Origin: Caldilineaceae bacterium
GTDB taxonomy: Bacteria; Chloroflexota; Anaerolineae; Caldilineales; Caldilineaceae
Direction of reading: 5' to 3'
Assembly (NCBI GenBank): GCA_026708085.1
Contig: JAPOVP010000182.1
Coordinates: 1-51,640, forward strand
DNA: 51,640 bases
Position numbers and translations under genes: made by a program. The notes beneath the pieces are model-generated. The model did not search any database. It was not told where the DNA came from and saw only the letters and a program-made list of their open reading frames with translations. Shown piece after piece: positions 1 through 7,552 of the stretch. Positions within the stretch are counted from its first letter, which is position 1. The number at the start of each line of letters is the position of its first letter.

Positions 1-28
1 TGCGGGGGCGGAGCCCCCGCACAAGGGA
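1..28. repeat. GC-rich hairpin repeat at the left end, identical to the right end
   Basis: The first 28 bases contain a perfect hairpin (GCGGGGGC, loop GGA, GCCCCCGC) followed by ACAAGGGA. The same 28 bases form the last 28 bases of the window. This is either a dispersed REP-like element at which the assembly broke, or an end overlap. Confidence 0.85.
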
Positions 29-59
29 GGGCCGAATAGGCCCGACCGCCCAGAAAAGC

Positions 60-102
60 AGTGATCAGTGATCAGTAGTCAGTGGTCAGTGGTCAGTGAA
101 AG
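60..102. repeat. TCAGTGG-type tandem heptamer repeat
   Basis: Degenerate tandem copies of a 7-bp unit (TCAGTGG/TCAGTGA/TCAGTAG). The same unit recurs between genes near 26308, 27657 and 51505. No gene is seen in bases 1-225. The rest of that stretch holds a purine-rich patch around 110-140. Confidence 0.75.
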
Positions 103-225
103 CAGCGATTGAAGAAGGACAGGAGCGAAGAGGAGAGAGATAACTTCGTTGGCTTGGGTCGGCGTCGCGAACTGACTGTGGCTGAGTAGTCATGTTTTCT
201 TTTTCGCTCATGCGGCTTACCGGCG

Positions 226-1365
226 TTAGCGGGTCCATTCGGTTTTGGCGGTCTTCTGGCTCACGGCAGCGGGGCGCGTTTCGGCGACGATACAGGCTTG
301 CAACTGCGTGCGGAGGGCCTCAACGTCCAGCCCGCCGTGCGAGGCGATCATCACAATCTGCGTGCGGGGCGGCTCATCGCCCCATTCAGCGGCCAGCGTG
401 AGGCTGGCGCGTTTGCCCACCATTTGCAGAATCATCCGGTTGTCCGGCATATCGTGGAGCTGGATCACACCTTTGGCGCGGTAGATGGTATTGGGCAGTT
501 CCTCGAAGATCCCACGTAGTGCTTTCAGCGACAGCGGTTTATCCGCCGTCCAACTCCAGGTGCTGAATACCAACGTATGGTCGGTATGTTCATGGTGGTG
601 CCCGTCATCGTGATCGTGTTCCTCGTCCACGCCATGCACATGCACATCGCGCTCGGCACGCCGGTGCAGGTGATCCGGTTCATACCTGCCCACACCCAGC
701 ACCAGTTCCAGCGGCACCTGTCCATAAGTCACTTCCAGAATGCGCGCTTCCTGCGCATTGCGTCGAGTCAGATCGGTCTGGATGTCCACTACGTTGAGGG
801 ACACCTTTCTCATCGTCATTCTCGGCACAATGCGCCGCATCAGATCGGTCCTGACGTTTTCCAGTTCCTCTGCTTTGACGAGATCGACTTTATTCAGTAC
901 CACGATGTCGGCGGCGGCGATCTGATCCAGCGCCAGCCCGAGGTTTTCTTCGTCCAGTGTCAGGATATTATCGGCATCGACGACGGCCAGAATGCTGTCG
1001 AGCCGCACCAACGGTTTGATGTCAGGGAGCAGGAATGTATTGGCGACAGCGATGGGATCGGATACACCGCTGGTCTCGACGATGATGTATTCGGGGGGGT
1101 CCTGCCGCTGCAGCAGTTTGAGGGTTTCCTTCAGCAGATCGCCACGAATCGTGCAACAGATGCAACCGTTGGACAGATTGACGGTTTCGCCTTCGACACC
1201 GACGACTAACTGGGCGTCGATGTTAATTGCGCCAAAGTCGTTCACGAGCGCCGCGATCTTCAGGCCGTGATTGCCGTGCAGGATGTGGTTAAGCAGGGTG
1301 GTTTTGCCTGCGCCGAGAAAGCCGCTGAGAATGGTGATTGGCACCGGTATATGATGGTTTTCCAT
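226..1365 (-). CDS. CobW/COG0523-family G3E GTPase, putative metal chaperone
   Basis: A GTP-dependent metallochaperone-type protein of 379 aa, the usual length for the family. Visible motifs are the Walker A GFLGAGKT (about residues 15-22), the metal-binding GCICC (67-71), NKVD (158-161) for guanine recognition, and a His/Asp-rich linker around 240-262 ahead of the C-terminal CobW domain. COG0523 proteins of this layout deliver zinc or other transition metals to client proteins; the exact client is not visible. It lies 26 bp downstream of a second CobW gene (the start is ATG preceded by a GGGACACC stretch), so the two are probably co-transcribed. The metal is inferred to be zinc from the neighbouring AztC/ZnuA-like transporter. 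The two adjacent copies look like a tandem duplication that has diverged. Confidence 0.93.
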   Translation of the reverse strand: MENHHIPVPITILSGFLGAGKTTLLNHILHGNHGLKIAALVNDFGAINIDAQLVVGVEGETVNLSNGCICCTIRGDLLKETLKLLQRQDPPEYIIVETSGVSDPIAVANTFLLPDIKPLVRLDSILAVVDADNILTLDEENLGLALDQIAAADIVVLNKVDLVKAEELENVRTDLMRRIVPRMTMRKVSLNVVDIQTDLTRRNAQEARILEVTYGQVPLELVLGVGRYEPDHLHRRAERDVHVHGVDEEHDHDDGHHHEHTDHTLVFSTWSWTADKPLSLKALRGIFEELPNTIYRAKGVIQLHDMPDNRMILQMVGKRASLTLAAEWGDEPPRTQIVMIASHGGLDVEALRTQLQACIVAETRPAAVSQKTAKTEWTR

Positions 1366-1391
1366 ATCAGGTGTCCCGCCTTAAACGCAGT

Positions 1392-2483
1392 TTATGATGT
1401 GCCGGGCAGCCGCTGGCGCAGCCATTCAATGACGGTGCGCGTGACATATTCCCGTTCTGATTTGGGGGCATTGACCGCCAGACAGTTTTCCATGCGCTGG
1501 TTCAAATCATCCCCGTTTACACTCCCCTCTGCACCAATGACGACGAGCTGCGAGTGCGGCGCTGCATTTTCCCAACCATCCTGAGTTAAGGTCAGGCTAG
1601 CGCGTCTGCCCACTACGTGCAAGACCCCTTTTTGACCGGTGGCATCCGCCAGAAAGAAAATGCCTTTGGCGCGATAGATCGTTTGCGGCAGGCGGTTGAC
1701 CATCCTTTGCAGGGCGCGAAATGAGACAGGCTGCGAACTGCGCCAGCTCCAGGTGCTGAAAACCAGCGTGTGGTCTGTATGTTCATGGTGGTGTTCGTCG
1801 TCTTCATGTTCATGTTCTTCATTTTCGGCATGAACATGAATATCATGCGGCTGGCGGCTGGCCAAACGCTCGACTTCAAATTGGCCCACATTCAGCAGCA
1901 GTTCAAGCGGCACGTTGGCGTGGGTTGTTTCGATGATGCGTGCCTGGGGAACGATTTGCCGGATGTAATCCCGCACCGATTGAAGCTGAACCTCATTCAC
2001 CAGATCGACTTTATTGAGGATGACGATATCGGCCATGCCGACCTGATGGATGGACAGCACCTCATGGCGCTTGTCGAGGCTCAGGACCTGTTCGGCATCC
2101 ATTACGGTCAGGATGCTGTCGATCTGCACGCGCTGGATCACTCGAAAAGTTTGCGCGACTTCGAGTGGGTCTGAGACGCCACTGGTTTCAACCAGAATAT
2201 ATTCGGGGGGCTGTGGCCGCTGGATCAGGTCGCGTGTGGCTTTAAGAAAGTCGCCGCGGATGGTGCAGCAGATGCAGCCGTTGGCAAGGCTGATCGTGTC
2301 TTCCTCCATACCCACAATGAGCTGCGTATCGATATTGATGGCTCCAAAGTCATTCACCAGCACAGCCACGCGCAGGCCATGCTCGGCATGAAGAATGCGG
2401 TTGAGCAGCGTGGTTTTCCCAGAGCCCAAAAATCCGGTAATGATGGTCACGGGAATGGGTTGGAGATCAGATTTCGGGTTCAA
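1392..2483 (-). CDS. CobW/COG0523-family G3E GTPase, second tandem copy
   Basis: A 363-aa paralogue of the downstream gene with the same architecture: GFLGSGKT (about residues 17-24), GCICC (69-73), NKVDLV, a His/Glu-rich linker of alternating HEHEDDEHHHEH type, and a C-terminal CobW domain. The annotated start is TTG because no in-frame ATG lies before the conserved N-terminus; the leading residues MNPKSDLQPIPVTIITG fit the family. It is separated from the upstream zinc-binding lipoprotein by about 500 bp containing a hairpin repeat, so it may have its own promoter or depend on read-through. Metal specificity is inferred from context. Confidence 0.9.
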   Translation of the reverse strand: MNPKSDLQPIPVTIITGFLGSGKTTLLNRILHAEHGLRVAVLVNDFGAINIDTQLIVGMEEDTISLANGCICCTIRGDFLKATRDLIQRPQPPEYILVETSGVSDPLEVAQTFRVIQRVQIDSILTVMDAEQVLSLDKRHEVLSIHQVGMADIVILNKVDLVNEVQLQSVRDYIRQIVPQARIIETTHANVPLELLLNVGQFEVERLASRQPHDIHVHAENEEHEHEDDEHHHEHTDHTLVFSTWSWRSSQPVSFRALQRMVNRLPQTIYRAKGIFFLADATGQKGVLHVVGRRASLTLTQDGWENAAPHSQLVVIGAEGSVNGDDLNQRMENCLAVNAPKSEREYVTRTVIEWLRQRLPGTS

Positions 2484-2985
2484 AACACACTCACTTTCAT
2501 TTCCTCTTGCTAATTCAGTTGATACTCAGCACAGTGAGCAGACCGGCGGGCATCAGATCACCGATAGGCGGTTACAACTTTTCGCCTGCGCGACCTGTCA
2601 GTGACCTGCCGCAAAAACTGGTCCAGCCAATAGGTTAGTATGGGGCCGTAGAAAGGGGAAAGGCGGCCAAGAGGAGACATACGCGGGAGCAGGTGATCAA
2701 CAAGCAAGGAGTGGCTGGAGCGGCAATAGGCGAGGGCGGCACGGTTCTCTGTCCCAGCGGGCACCGGCGCCGCCGGGACAGACCAGGCCGACGAACTGGC
2801 GGGGATGGCGGTGCAGATTGATGTCAGCCAGGACATTCATGGCGCCATAGTCGAAATTGACGCCAGCAGATCTGATGGGTGGCTACGTCAAATCTGCCTT
2901 TGGAGGAGAGAGTGAAGAGGAGTGAGGAGAGAGAGGAACCTCTCGCCCCTCACTCCTTTTGCACATTGCTCTCCTGCTTTGCTTC
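2484..2985. other. 502-bp intergenic stretch without a convincing gene
   Basis: Between the second CobW gene and the zinc-binding lipoprotein. A 92-codon frame on the minus strand (2558-2836) lacks recognisable similarity and looks fortuitous. The notable element is a purine/pyrimidine hairpin at 2918-2957. I see no operator of the GTTGCAA type here. Confidence 0.6.
2918..2957. repeat. AGGAGTGAG inverted-repeat hairpin, possible terminator
   Basis: AGGAGTGAGG at 2918-2927 pairs with CCTCACTCCT at 2948-2957, with an inner GAGAGG/CCTCTC stem. It lies about 30 bp beyond the stop of the minus-strand lipoprotein gene. The same arm sequence builds hairpins at 18635-18678 and 48028-48120. Confidence 0.65.
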
Positions 2986-4311
2986 TTATTCGCTGTCGGG
3001 CACGTTGCCGACCTCTACGCCATCCATGAGGGAGGGGTCGCCTCCCAGCGCAGTCGCCAGCGTCCTCATGTTTTGTACCATCATGCCGATGTAGGTGTGC
3101 TCGGGATCATCGGGCCCGCCGGGCAGACCGTCGTCCAGCAGAGTGCTCACGGTTACGCCGGTCTCGGACGCAATCTGGTCGATTACGTCTGCGGGGAAGA
3201 GGATTGAGCCAAAGATGGCAGGCACGCCCTCCTCGCGCAGCTGGTCGATCAGTGCGGCCACCTCTTTGGCAGACGGCTGGGACGTGTCGTTGGGCTGGAT
3301 GGCGCCGATGACGGTGTAGCCGTAGCGGATGGCAAAGTAGCCGAACGAGTCGTGGTAGGTGAGCAGCCGACGATTCGATTCAGGAATGGTTGCCGTCACG
3401 GCCACGATGGCTTCGTCCAGAGCCACGAGGCGGGCAGTGTACTCGTTAAAGTTGCTCTCGTAGTAGTCCCTGTTGTCCGGATCGAGTTCCGCGAGGCTGA
3501 CAAAGATTACTTTGGCGTAGCGGATAGCGAAGTTCGGATCGAGCAACAGGTGCGGGTCGGGCTCGCCTTCTTCGCCTTCGTGGTCGTCCTCATCGGCGTG
3601 ACCGTGCTCGTCATCGTCGTCGTGGTCGTCCTCATCGGCGTGACCGTGCTCGTCATCGTCGTCGTCGTGGCCATCCTCTTCGGCGTGGCCATGCTCGTCG
3701 TCATCGTCGTCGTGGTCGTCCTCTTCGGCGTGGCCGTGTTCGTCTTCGTCGTCGTGGTCGTCCTCATCGGCGTGACCGTGTTCGTCGTCATCGTCGTCGT
3801 GGTCGTCCTCTTCGGCGTGACCGTGCTCGTCTTCGTCTTCGTGGTCGTCCTCTTCGGCGTGGCCGTGCTCGTCGCCTTCGTGGTCGTCCATTTCGCCGTG
3901 GCCATGATGGTGTTCCTGGCCGTAGATGAGCTCATCGGGACCGGCAACCACGGCTGCCAACTCGATAAGCTTAGCCCCGTCCTTCAGGTTAGCTTCGGCC
4001 AGCCTCATTGTTGTCTCATCGAGGTGCATGCCGTTGACAAAGATCAGGTCGGCCTGCGCCAGTTTCACGGCATCGGAGGGCCTGGGCTCGAAGGTATGGG
4101 GGTCGGTGCCGGGCGGCATGATGGCATCGAGGTCGATGCGATCACCGCCGATGTTGTAGACGATATTTGCAAGCGGCAGAATAGAAACGACAACGCGTGG
4201 GCGCTCTTCCTCGGTGGGGGCGGCAGTCGTTCCCGGCGCGATTGGGGTGCAGGCGGCGATGAGGAACAGAATTGCCAGGAGCGAGGACAGAGTTCGGAGT
4301 GAGTGATGCAT
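2986..4311 (-). CDS. znuA: Zinc-type ABC substrate-binding lipoprotein with His/Asp-rich repeat loop
   Basis: A 441-aa ZnuA-like (cluster A-I) metal-binding lipoprotein. The start is placed at the ATG at 4311 because it opens a clean signal peptide with lipobox LIAAC (Cys21). Expected metal ligands are present: His72 in DPHTF, His254 in DPHLLL, His320 in TYHDSF and an Asp near 393 in LLDDG. Between the lobes, residues about 149-247 are seven imperfect copies of a 14-15-residue unit, HGHA(E/D)EDDH plus an acidic run, much longer than the usual ZnuA loop. Such loops are thought to gather or sense zinc. The gene follows the fur-family regulator by about 50 bp and is probably under the same operator. 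No permease or ATPase is adjacent, so it may share the transporter encoded at 8.9-10.5 kb. Confidence 0.92.
   Translation of the reverse strand: MHHSLRTLSSLLAILFLIAACTPIAPGTTAAPTEEERPRVVVSILPLANIVYNIGGDRIDLDAIMPPGTDPHTFEPRPSDAVKLAQADLIFVNGMHLDETTMRLAEANLKDGAKLIELAAVVAGPDELIYGQEHHHGHGEMDDHEGDEHGHAEEDDHEDEDEHGHAEEDDHDDDDDEHGHADEDDHDDEDEHGHAEEDDHDDDDDEHGHAEEDGHDDDDDEHGHADEDDHDDDDEHGHADEDDHEGEEGEPDPHLLLDPNFAIRYAKVIFVSLAELDPDNRDYYESNFNEYTARLVALDEAIVAVTATIPESNRRLLTYHDSFGYFAIRYGYTVIGAIQPNDTSQPSAKEVAALIDQLREEGVPAIFGSILFPADVIDQIASETGVTVSTLLDDGLPGGPDDPEHTYIGMMVQNMRTLATALGGDPSLMDGVEVGNVPDSE
3570..3867 (-). repeat. Tandem 42-45-bp repeats encoding the HGHA(E/D)EDDH metal-binding loop
   Basis: Seven in-frame copies in the middle of the znuA-like gene. 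Copy length alternates by one codon through gain or loss of an Asp codon, which suggests slippage while the frame is kept. Confidence 0.85.
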
Positions 4312-4361
4312 CTGCGGGTGCCCTTTCGCCGGATAGGCGCTGTGTGCCCCCACAATTGGCG

Positions 4362-4799
4362 TCAGGCGCCGGCAGAGTTACGGCAGTCGGTGCAGTGCCC
4401 AAAGAATGAGACGTGACTGACGTCGACCTCAAAGTCGTATTGGGTATCCATCGCCCGGCGAAACGCCAGCAAGACGCTGTGCGGCAGCTCGAGCAGGCTG
4501 TCGCAGGAGCGGCAGACGAGGTGGTGATGCGGCTCGGGGCCGGTCATCTCGTAGGCAAGGCGGCCATCGGCCATATGCACCATCACCAGGATGCGCTGTT
4601 CCGTCAGAAAGTGCAGGACCCGATAGACGGTGGCCCGGCTCAGCGTGGGAGCAGTGCGGTGTACATGGTCGTACACGGCTTCGGGCGTGACATGGTCACC
4701 GAGTTGACAGACGGCGTCGAGGATGAGCTGGCGTTGGGGAGTTACCCGGTAGCCGGATTTGCGTAACTGTCGATTGATCTCTGTGGTATTGTGGGACAT
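4362..4799 (-). CDS. Fur-family metal-responsive repressor, probably Zur-like
   Basis: A 145-aa Fur-superfamily regulator. The N-terminal winged helix shows the family pattern GYRVTPQRQLILDAV and the recognition-helix region LSRATVYRVL (about residues 53-62). The C-terminal part has a HHH cluster (91-93) and two CxxC pairs (Cys96/99 and Cys136/139) typical of the structural zinc site. The start at 4799 (MSHNTTE) is chosen because an upstream in-frame ATG would lie inside the promoter. It is the first gene of the operon with the znuA-like and possibly the CobW genes, immediately downstream of a palindromic operator, so autoregulation is likely. Zinc is inferred from neighbours; the operator resembles the TTGCAA half sites of the nickel regulator Nur, so nickel cannot be excluded. 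A deleted fossil of a second copy lies at 12928-12986. Confidence 0.92.
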   Translation of the reverse strand: MSHNTTEINRQLRKSGYRVTPQRQLILDAVCQLGDHVTPEAVYDHVHRTAPTLSRATVYRVLHFLTEQRILVMVHMADGRLAYEMTGPEPHHHLVCRSCDSLLELPHSVLLAFRRAMDTQYDFEVDVSHVSFFGHCTDCRNSAGA

Positions 4800-4812
4800 G
4801 ATAATTTTGTTT

Positions 4813-4830
4813 GTTGCAAGATTTTGCAAC
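4813..4830. promoter_or_regulatory. Palindromic metal-regulator operator, copy 1
   Basis: A perfect inverted repeat GTTGCAA-GATT-TTGCAAC. It starts 7 bp past the -10 box and so covers about +1 to +18 of the fur-operon transcript. The same palindrome, with a different spacer, lies at the same position in the other metal operon (13000-13017), which makes it the likely binding site of the Fur-family protein. Confidence 0.85.
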
Positions 4831-4837
4831 GGAACAC

Positions 4838-4866
4838 AGCTTAGCACCGGCCGACGGCGGTGTCAA
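4838..4866 (-). promoter_or_regulatory. Sigma-A type promoter of the fur-znuA operon
   Basis: On the minus strand, -35 TTGACA (4861-4866), a 17-bp spacer, and -10 TAAGCT (4838-4843). Confidence 0.82.
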
Positions 4867-5004
4867 CACCAGTTTCCCGTCAACTGCTTACTCGCTTCCA
4901 AACTACTCCTGTTGACTGTACCACCTTGCCGGCGAGGCAGAAAATCGCCACATGCTCCACAGGTCTCCTGCATCGAGGCAAAACGTCTCACCAACCGAGG
5001 GGAA

Positions 5005-5020
5005 TGTTTCATATGAAACA
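5005..5020. other. parS-like palindrome, site A
   Basis: TGTTTCATATGAAACA, a perfect 16-bp palindrome that differs from the common bacterial parS TGTTTCACGTGAAACA only at the two central bases. It is intergenic, just beyond the stop of the WD40 gene. Confidence 0.6.
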
Positions 5021-5026
5021 CTTCTC

Positions 5027-6088
5027 TCATAGTCGCTGCACTGCCGCTATCGACAGGGTACCACTCTCATCTGACACCGCGATACGGCGATCATCCGGTG
5101 ACCAGGCCAGGCCGGCAATCGGGGCCTTGAACACTGCATCCACCAGCAGTACGGATTTCTTCTTCTCGACTTTCCAGATTGCCAGCAGACCATCTTTCCC
5201 ACCGGAAGCCAGCAGCATACCCCGTCGTTGAAACTTCAGGTGCTTTATGAGGTCTCGATGCCCTTCCAGCATGACCGGTTTCGTGTTTTCCGGCCCCTTG
5301 CCGGAACAGTCCCAGATCACCGCCTGAGTCCCGCCTCCGGTCGCCAGATAGCGACTGTTGAAGCTCCATGCCAGTTCCAGCACCTTTGTTTCGTAGCCCC
5401 ACATCTGCAGGTCCTGCCCGGACTCGACGAGCCAGAAGTGCACCGTCGAGTCCTGGTCGCCAGTGGCAATGTGCTTGCCATCGGGACTCCACTCCAGAGT
5501 GAGTGACGAACCCTGCCATTCGAAACGGCGGAGTGGCTCCGCTCTTGTGGGGCCATACAGCACGACGCCGTTGTAGGCAGTGACGGCGAACCGTTTGCCA
5601 TCATGGCGCCACTTGATGTCGGTAATGGTGCTGTTGGCATCGGGAAATTCACAGCTCAACTCCCCGGTGGCGTTCCACAGCCGCAATTTGCGCCCGGCGG
5701 CTGACACCAGCCAGTCGCCCGCAGGGCTGAAAGCGACACGCTCCACCCAGCTTGCGCCGCCTGCCATTTCAGAGGTCTGTGTTCCTGTCTTGGTATCCCA
5801 CAGCCGTACCTTGCCGTCCTGCCCGACGCTGGCGAGGAGACGACTGCCTTTGTGCCACGAAATCGCCATCGTGCCGAGGGAATGGCCGGGCAGCTTGTGC
5901 TGTACCACGCCGTCTGCACCGTTAAACAGCGTGATTGGCCCAGACACACCCGCCACTGCCAGCTTTTTGCCGTCCGGCGACCATGCCAGCCCGATCGGAT
6001 GATCGTCAATGTGGGTACGCCAAATTGCCTTGAGCGATGGCTTTGACGGTTTGCGTCTGTCTTTGCGCCGCATCATGACACGAGACAT
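5027..6088 (-). CDS. WD40-repeat beta-propeller protein of the metal operon
   Basis: A 353-aa protein made almost wholly of WD40-type blades: repeated 'AWSPDGK..A.ag' and 'v.lWd' patterns occur roughly every 40 residues (for example near residues 35, 80, 120, 205, 245 and 290), enough for about seven blades. There is no signal peptide or membrane segment, so it is likely cytoplasmic; the first 20 residues are very basic. It overlaps the upstream CobW gene by 16 bp, with an AGAAGG ribosome site inside that gene, indicating translational coupling. It may be a scaffold or partner for the CobW GTPase; that is inference from the overlap. It is the last gene of operon B. Confidence 0.88.
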   Translation of the reverse strand: MSRVMMRRKDRRKPSKPSLKAIWRTHIDDHPIGLAWSPDGKKLAVAGVSGPITLFNGADGVVQHKLPGHSLGTMAISWHKGSRLLASVGQDGKVRLWDTKTGTQTSEMAGGASWVERVAFSPAGDWLVSAAGRKLRLWNATGELSCEFPDANSTITDIKWRHDGKRFAVTAYNGVVLYGPTRAEPLRRFEWQGSSLTLEWSPDGKHIATGDQDSTVHFWLVESGQDLQMWGYETKVLELAWSFNSRYLATGGGTQAVIWDCSGKGPENTKPVMLEGHRDLIKHLKFQRRGMLLASGGKDGLLAIWKVEKKKSVLLVDAVFKAPIAGLAWSPDDRRIAVSDESGTLSIAAVQRL

Positions 6089-7431
6089 GCGCGAAAGCCT
6101 TCTTCCAGTGCAGACCGGTCCAGGTTACGCCCGATAAAAACCATCTTGTTATGACGCTGTTCATTCCCCCACGGACGATCTGGGCGGCCGTCAAAGAGCA
6201 TATGCACCCCCTGAAATACGAAGCGCTCATCTTGGCCGCGCAGGCTCAACACGCCTTTCATACGGAAGATGTCCTGGCCCTGTTTGACCAGCAGTTGACC
6301 TAACCAACGATTGAGCCTCTCCAAATGAAAGTCACCGGGGAGGGTGATGCCAACGGAAGTCACCTCTTCGTCGTGTTCATGATCGGGCTTGTACTCGCGG
6401 GTTTCGAGTGGGGCCAGCACGGCATCGGTACCGCACAGGTGCGCGTCGAACTCATCAGGGTGATGTTCGGTGAACAGCATGTAATGGCCCGGCTGCTGAA
6501 TCACGAAGTTGAAGACGGTCTCGCCCTTTCCGTTCAGCACGAGCTGGTTGTGCTGTCCTTTGCCGAGGCGCAGCGTCTCGCCAGCCTGTACTGCCTGCTC
6601 ATCTTCAGAGAAGGTCAGTACGGCGCCCATCAGCGTCGCTTCCTTCGCCGCCAATCCATTATTTGCCAGCGGTAGCAGCGCGGCCCCCATCACCGGGTCA
6701 GGGCCTTCACCCATCACCCATTCGTACGTCCCGGAGTTCAACTCATAGATACCCGACCATTCAAACGGGTATTCCGGCTCCATGAACTTCGGGTCGATTT
6801 CCAGTGCCCGGTCGAGGTTGAAGCCGCCCACATTGAGGATACTGTCCATCTCGACGACCGCGTCGCGGGTGCGGAAGATTTTCGCCATGCTGTTCATGCT
6901 CTTGATGCGTGATTCGAGTCTGTCGAGGTCTTCCGAGGCAACCAGGTCAATCTTGTTGAGCAGGATCACATCCGCAAAGGCTACCTGTTCTTTGGCCTCA
7001 TCGCTGTCGTCGATATGTTCCCAGATGTGTTTGGCATCGACCACCGTGACAATCCCATCCAGCTTCAGTTTTTCCTGCATATCATCATCCACGTAGAAGG
7101 TTTGCGCGACGGGACCGGGATCGGCCATGCCGGTGGTCTCGACCATAATGTAATCGAACTTATCGCGGCGCTTCATCAGATGACCGAGAATACGAATCAG
7201 ATCACCCCGAACGGTGCAGCAGATGCATCCGTTGTTCATCTCGAAGATCTCTTCTTCCGCGCCAATGACGAGATCGTTATCAATGCCGATCTCGCCGAAC
7301 TCGTTTTCGATCACCGCGATCTTCTTACCGTGATTTTCGGTCAGAACGCGGTTGAGCAGCGTGGTTTTGCCTGCCCCCAGAAAGCCCGTCAGAACGGTCA
7401 CCGGCACTCGTGCTTCAAGTGTGTTCATCAT
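6073..7431 (-). CDS. CobW/COG0523-family G3E GTPase with an extra central domain
   Basis: A 452-aa GTPase with Walker A GFLGAGKT (about residues 16-23), the metal motif GCICC (68-72) and NKIDLV. It is longer than its two paralogues at 0.2-2.5 kb because about 100 residues (roughly 225-330) are inserted before the C-terminal CobW domain. The insert includes 'GQHNQLVLNGKGETVFNF' and 'GHYMLFTEHHPDEFDAHL', which reads like a small beta-sandwich with a His pair. The start at 7431 is preferred because GAGGAG lies 8 bp upstream, inside the longer frame. It is coupled to the WD40 gene by overlap and about 120 bp downstream of the DegT-like gene. The second domain could bind metal or a client; nothing proves it. 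Confidence 0.9.
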   Translation of the reverse strand: MMNTLEARVPVTVLTGFLGAGKTTLLNRVLTENHGKKIAVIENEFGEIGIDNDLVIGAEEEIFEMNNGCICCTVRGDLIRILGHLMKRRDKFDYIMVETTGMADPGPVAQTFYVDDDMQEKLKLDGIVTVVDAKHIWEHIDDSDEAKEQVAFADVILLNKIDLVASEDLDRLESRIKSMNSMAKIFRTRDAVVEMDSILNVGGFNLDRALEIDPKFMEPEYPFEWSGIYELNSGTYEWVMGEGPDPVMGAALLPLANNGLAAKEATLMGAVLTFSEDEQAVQAGETLRLGKGQHNQLVLNGKGETVFNFVIQQPGHYMLFTEHHPDEFDAHLCGTDAVLAPLETREYKPDHEHDEEVTSVGITLPGDFHLERLNRWLGQLLVKQGQDIFRMKGVLSLRGQDERFVFQGVHMLFDGRPDRPWGNEQRHNKMVFIGRNLDRSALEEGFRACLVS

Positions 7432-7552
7432 GTTCGTGTCTCCTCTATTCAACTGTCGTTTTCGATTTCGGCGGACTTCTTTTCAGTAAGCGCCCGCGCC
7501 AGCGCGGTTTTTGGCTGATGCAGCATCCCGCAAGTAGCGATCAAGTGCACGG

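Noticed and set aside
2558..2836. Small minus-strand frame; nearby GVNFDYGAMNV vaguely recalls the CobW string VNDFGAINI
   Set aside because: The resemblance is short and lacks Walker A or CxCC; it could be chance.
3352..4302. 316-codon frame opposite the znuA-like gene, rich in Val and Ile
   Set aside because: It is the antisense of the His/Asp repeat region; the minus-strand frame has the signal peptide, ligands and family length.
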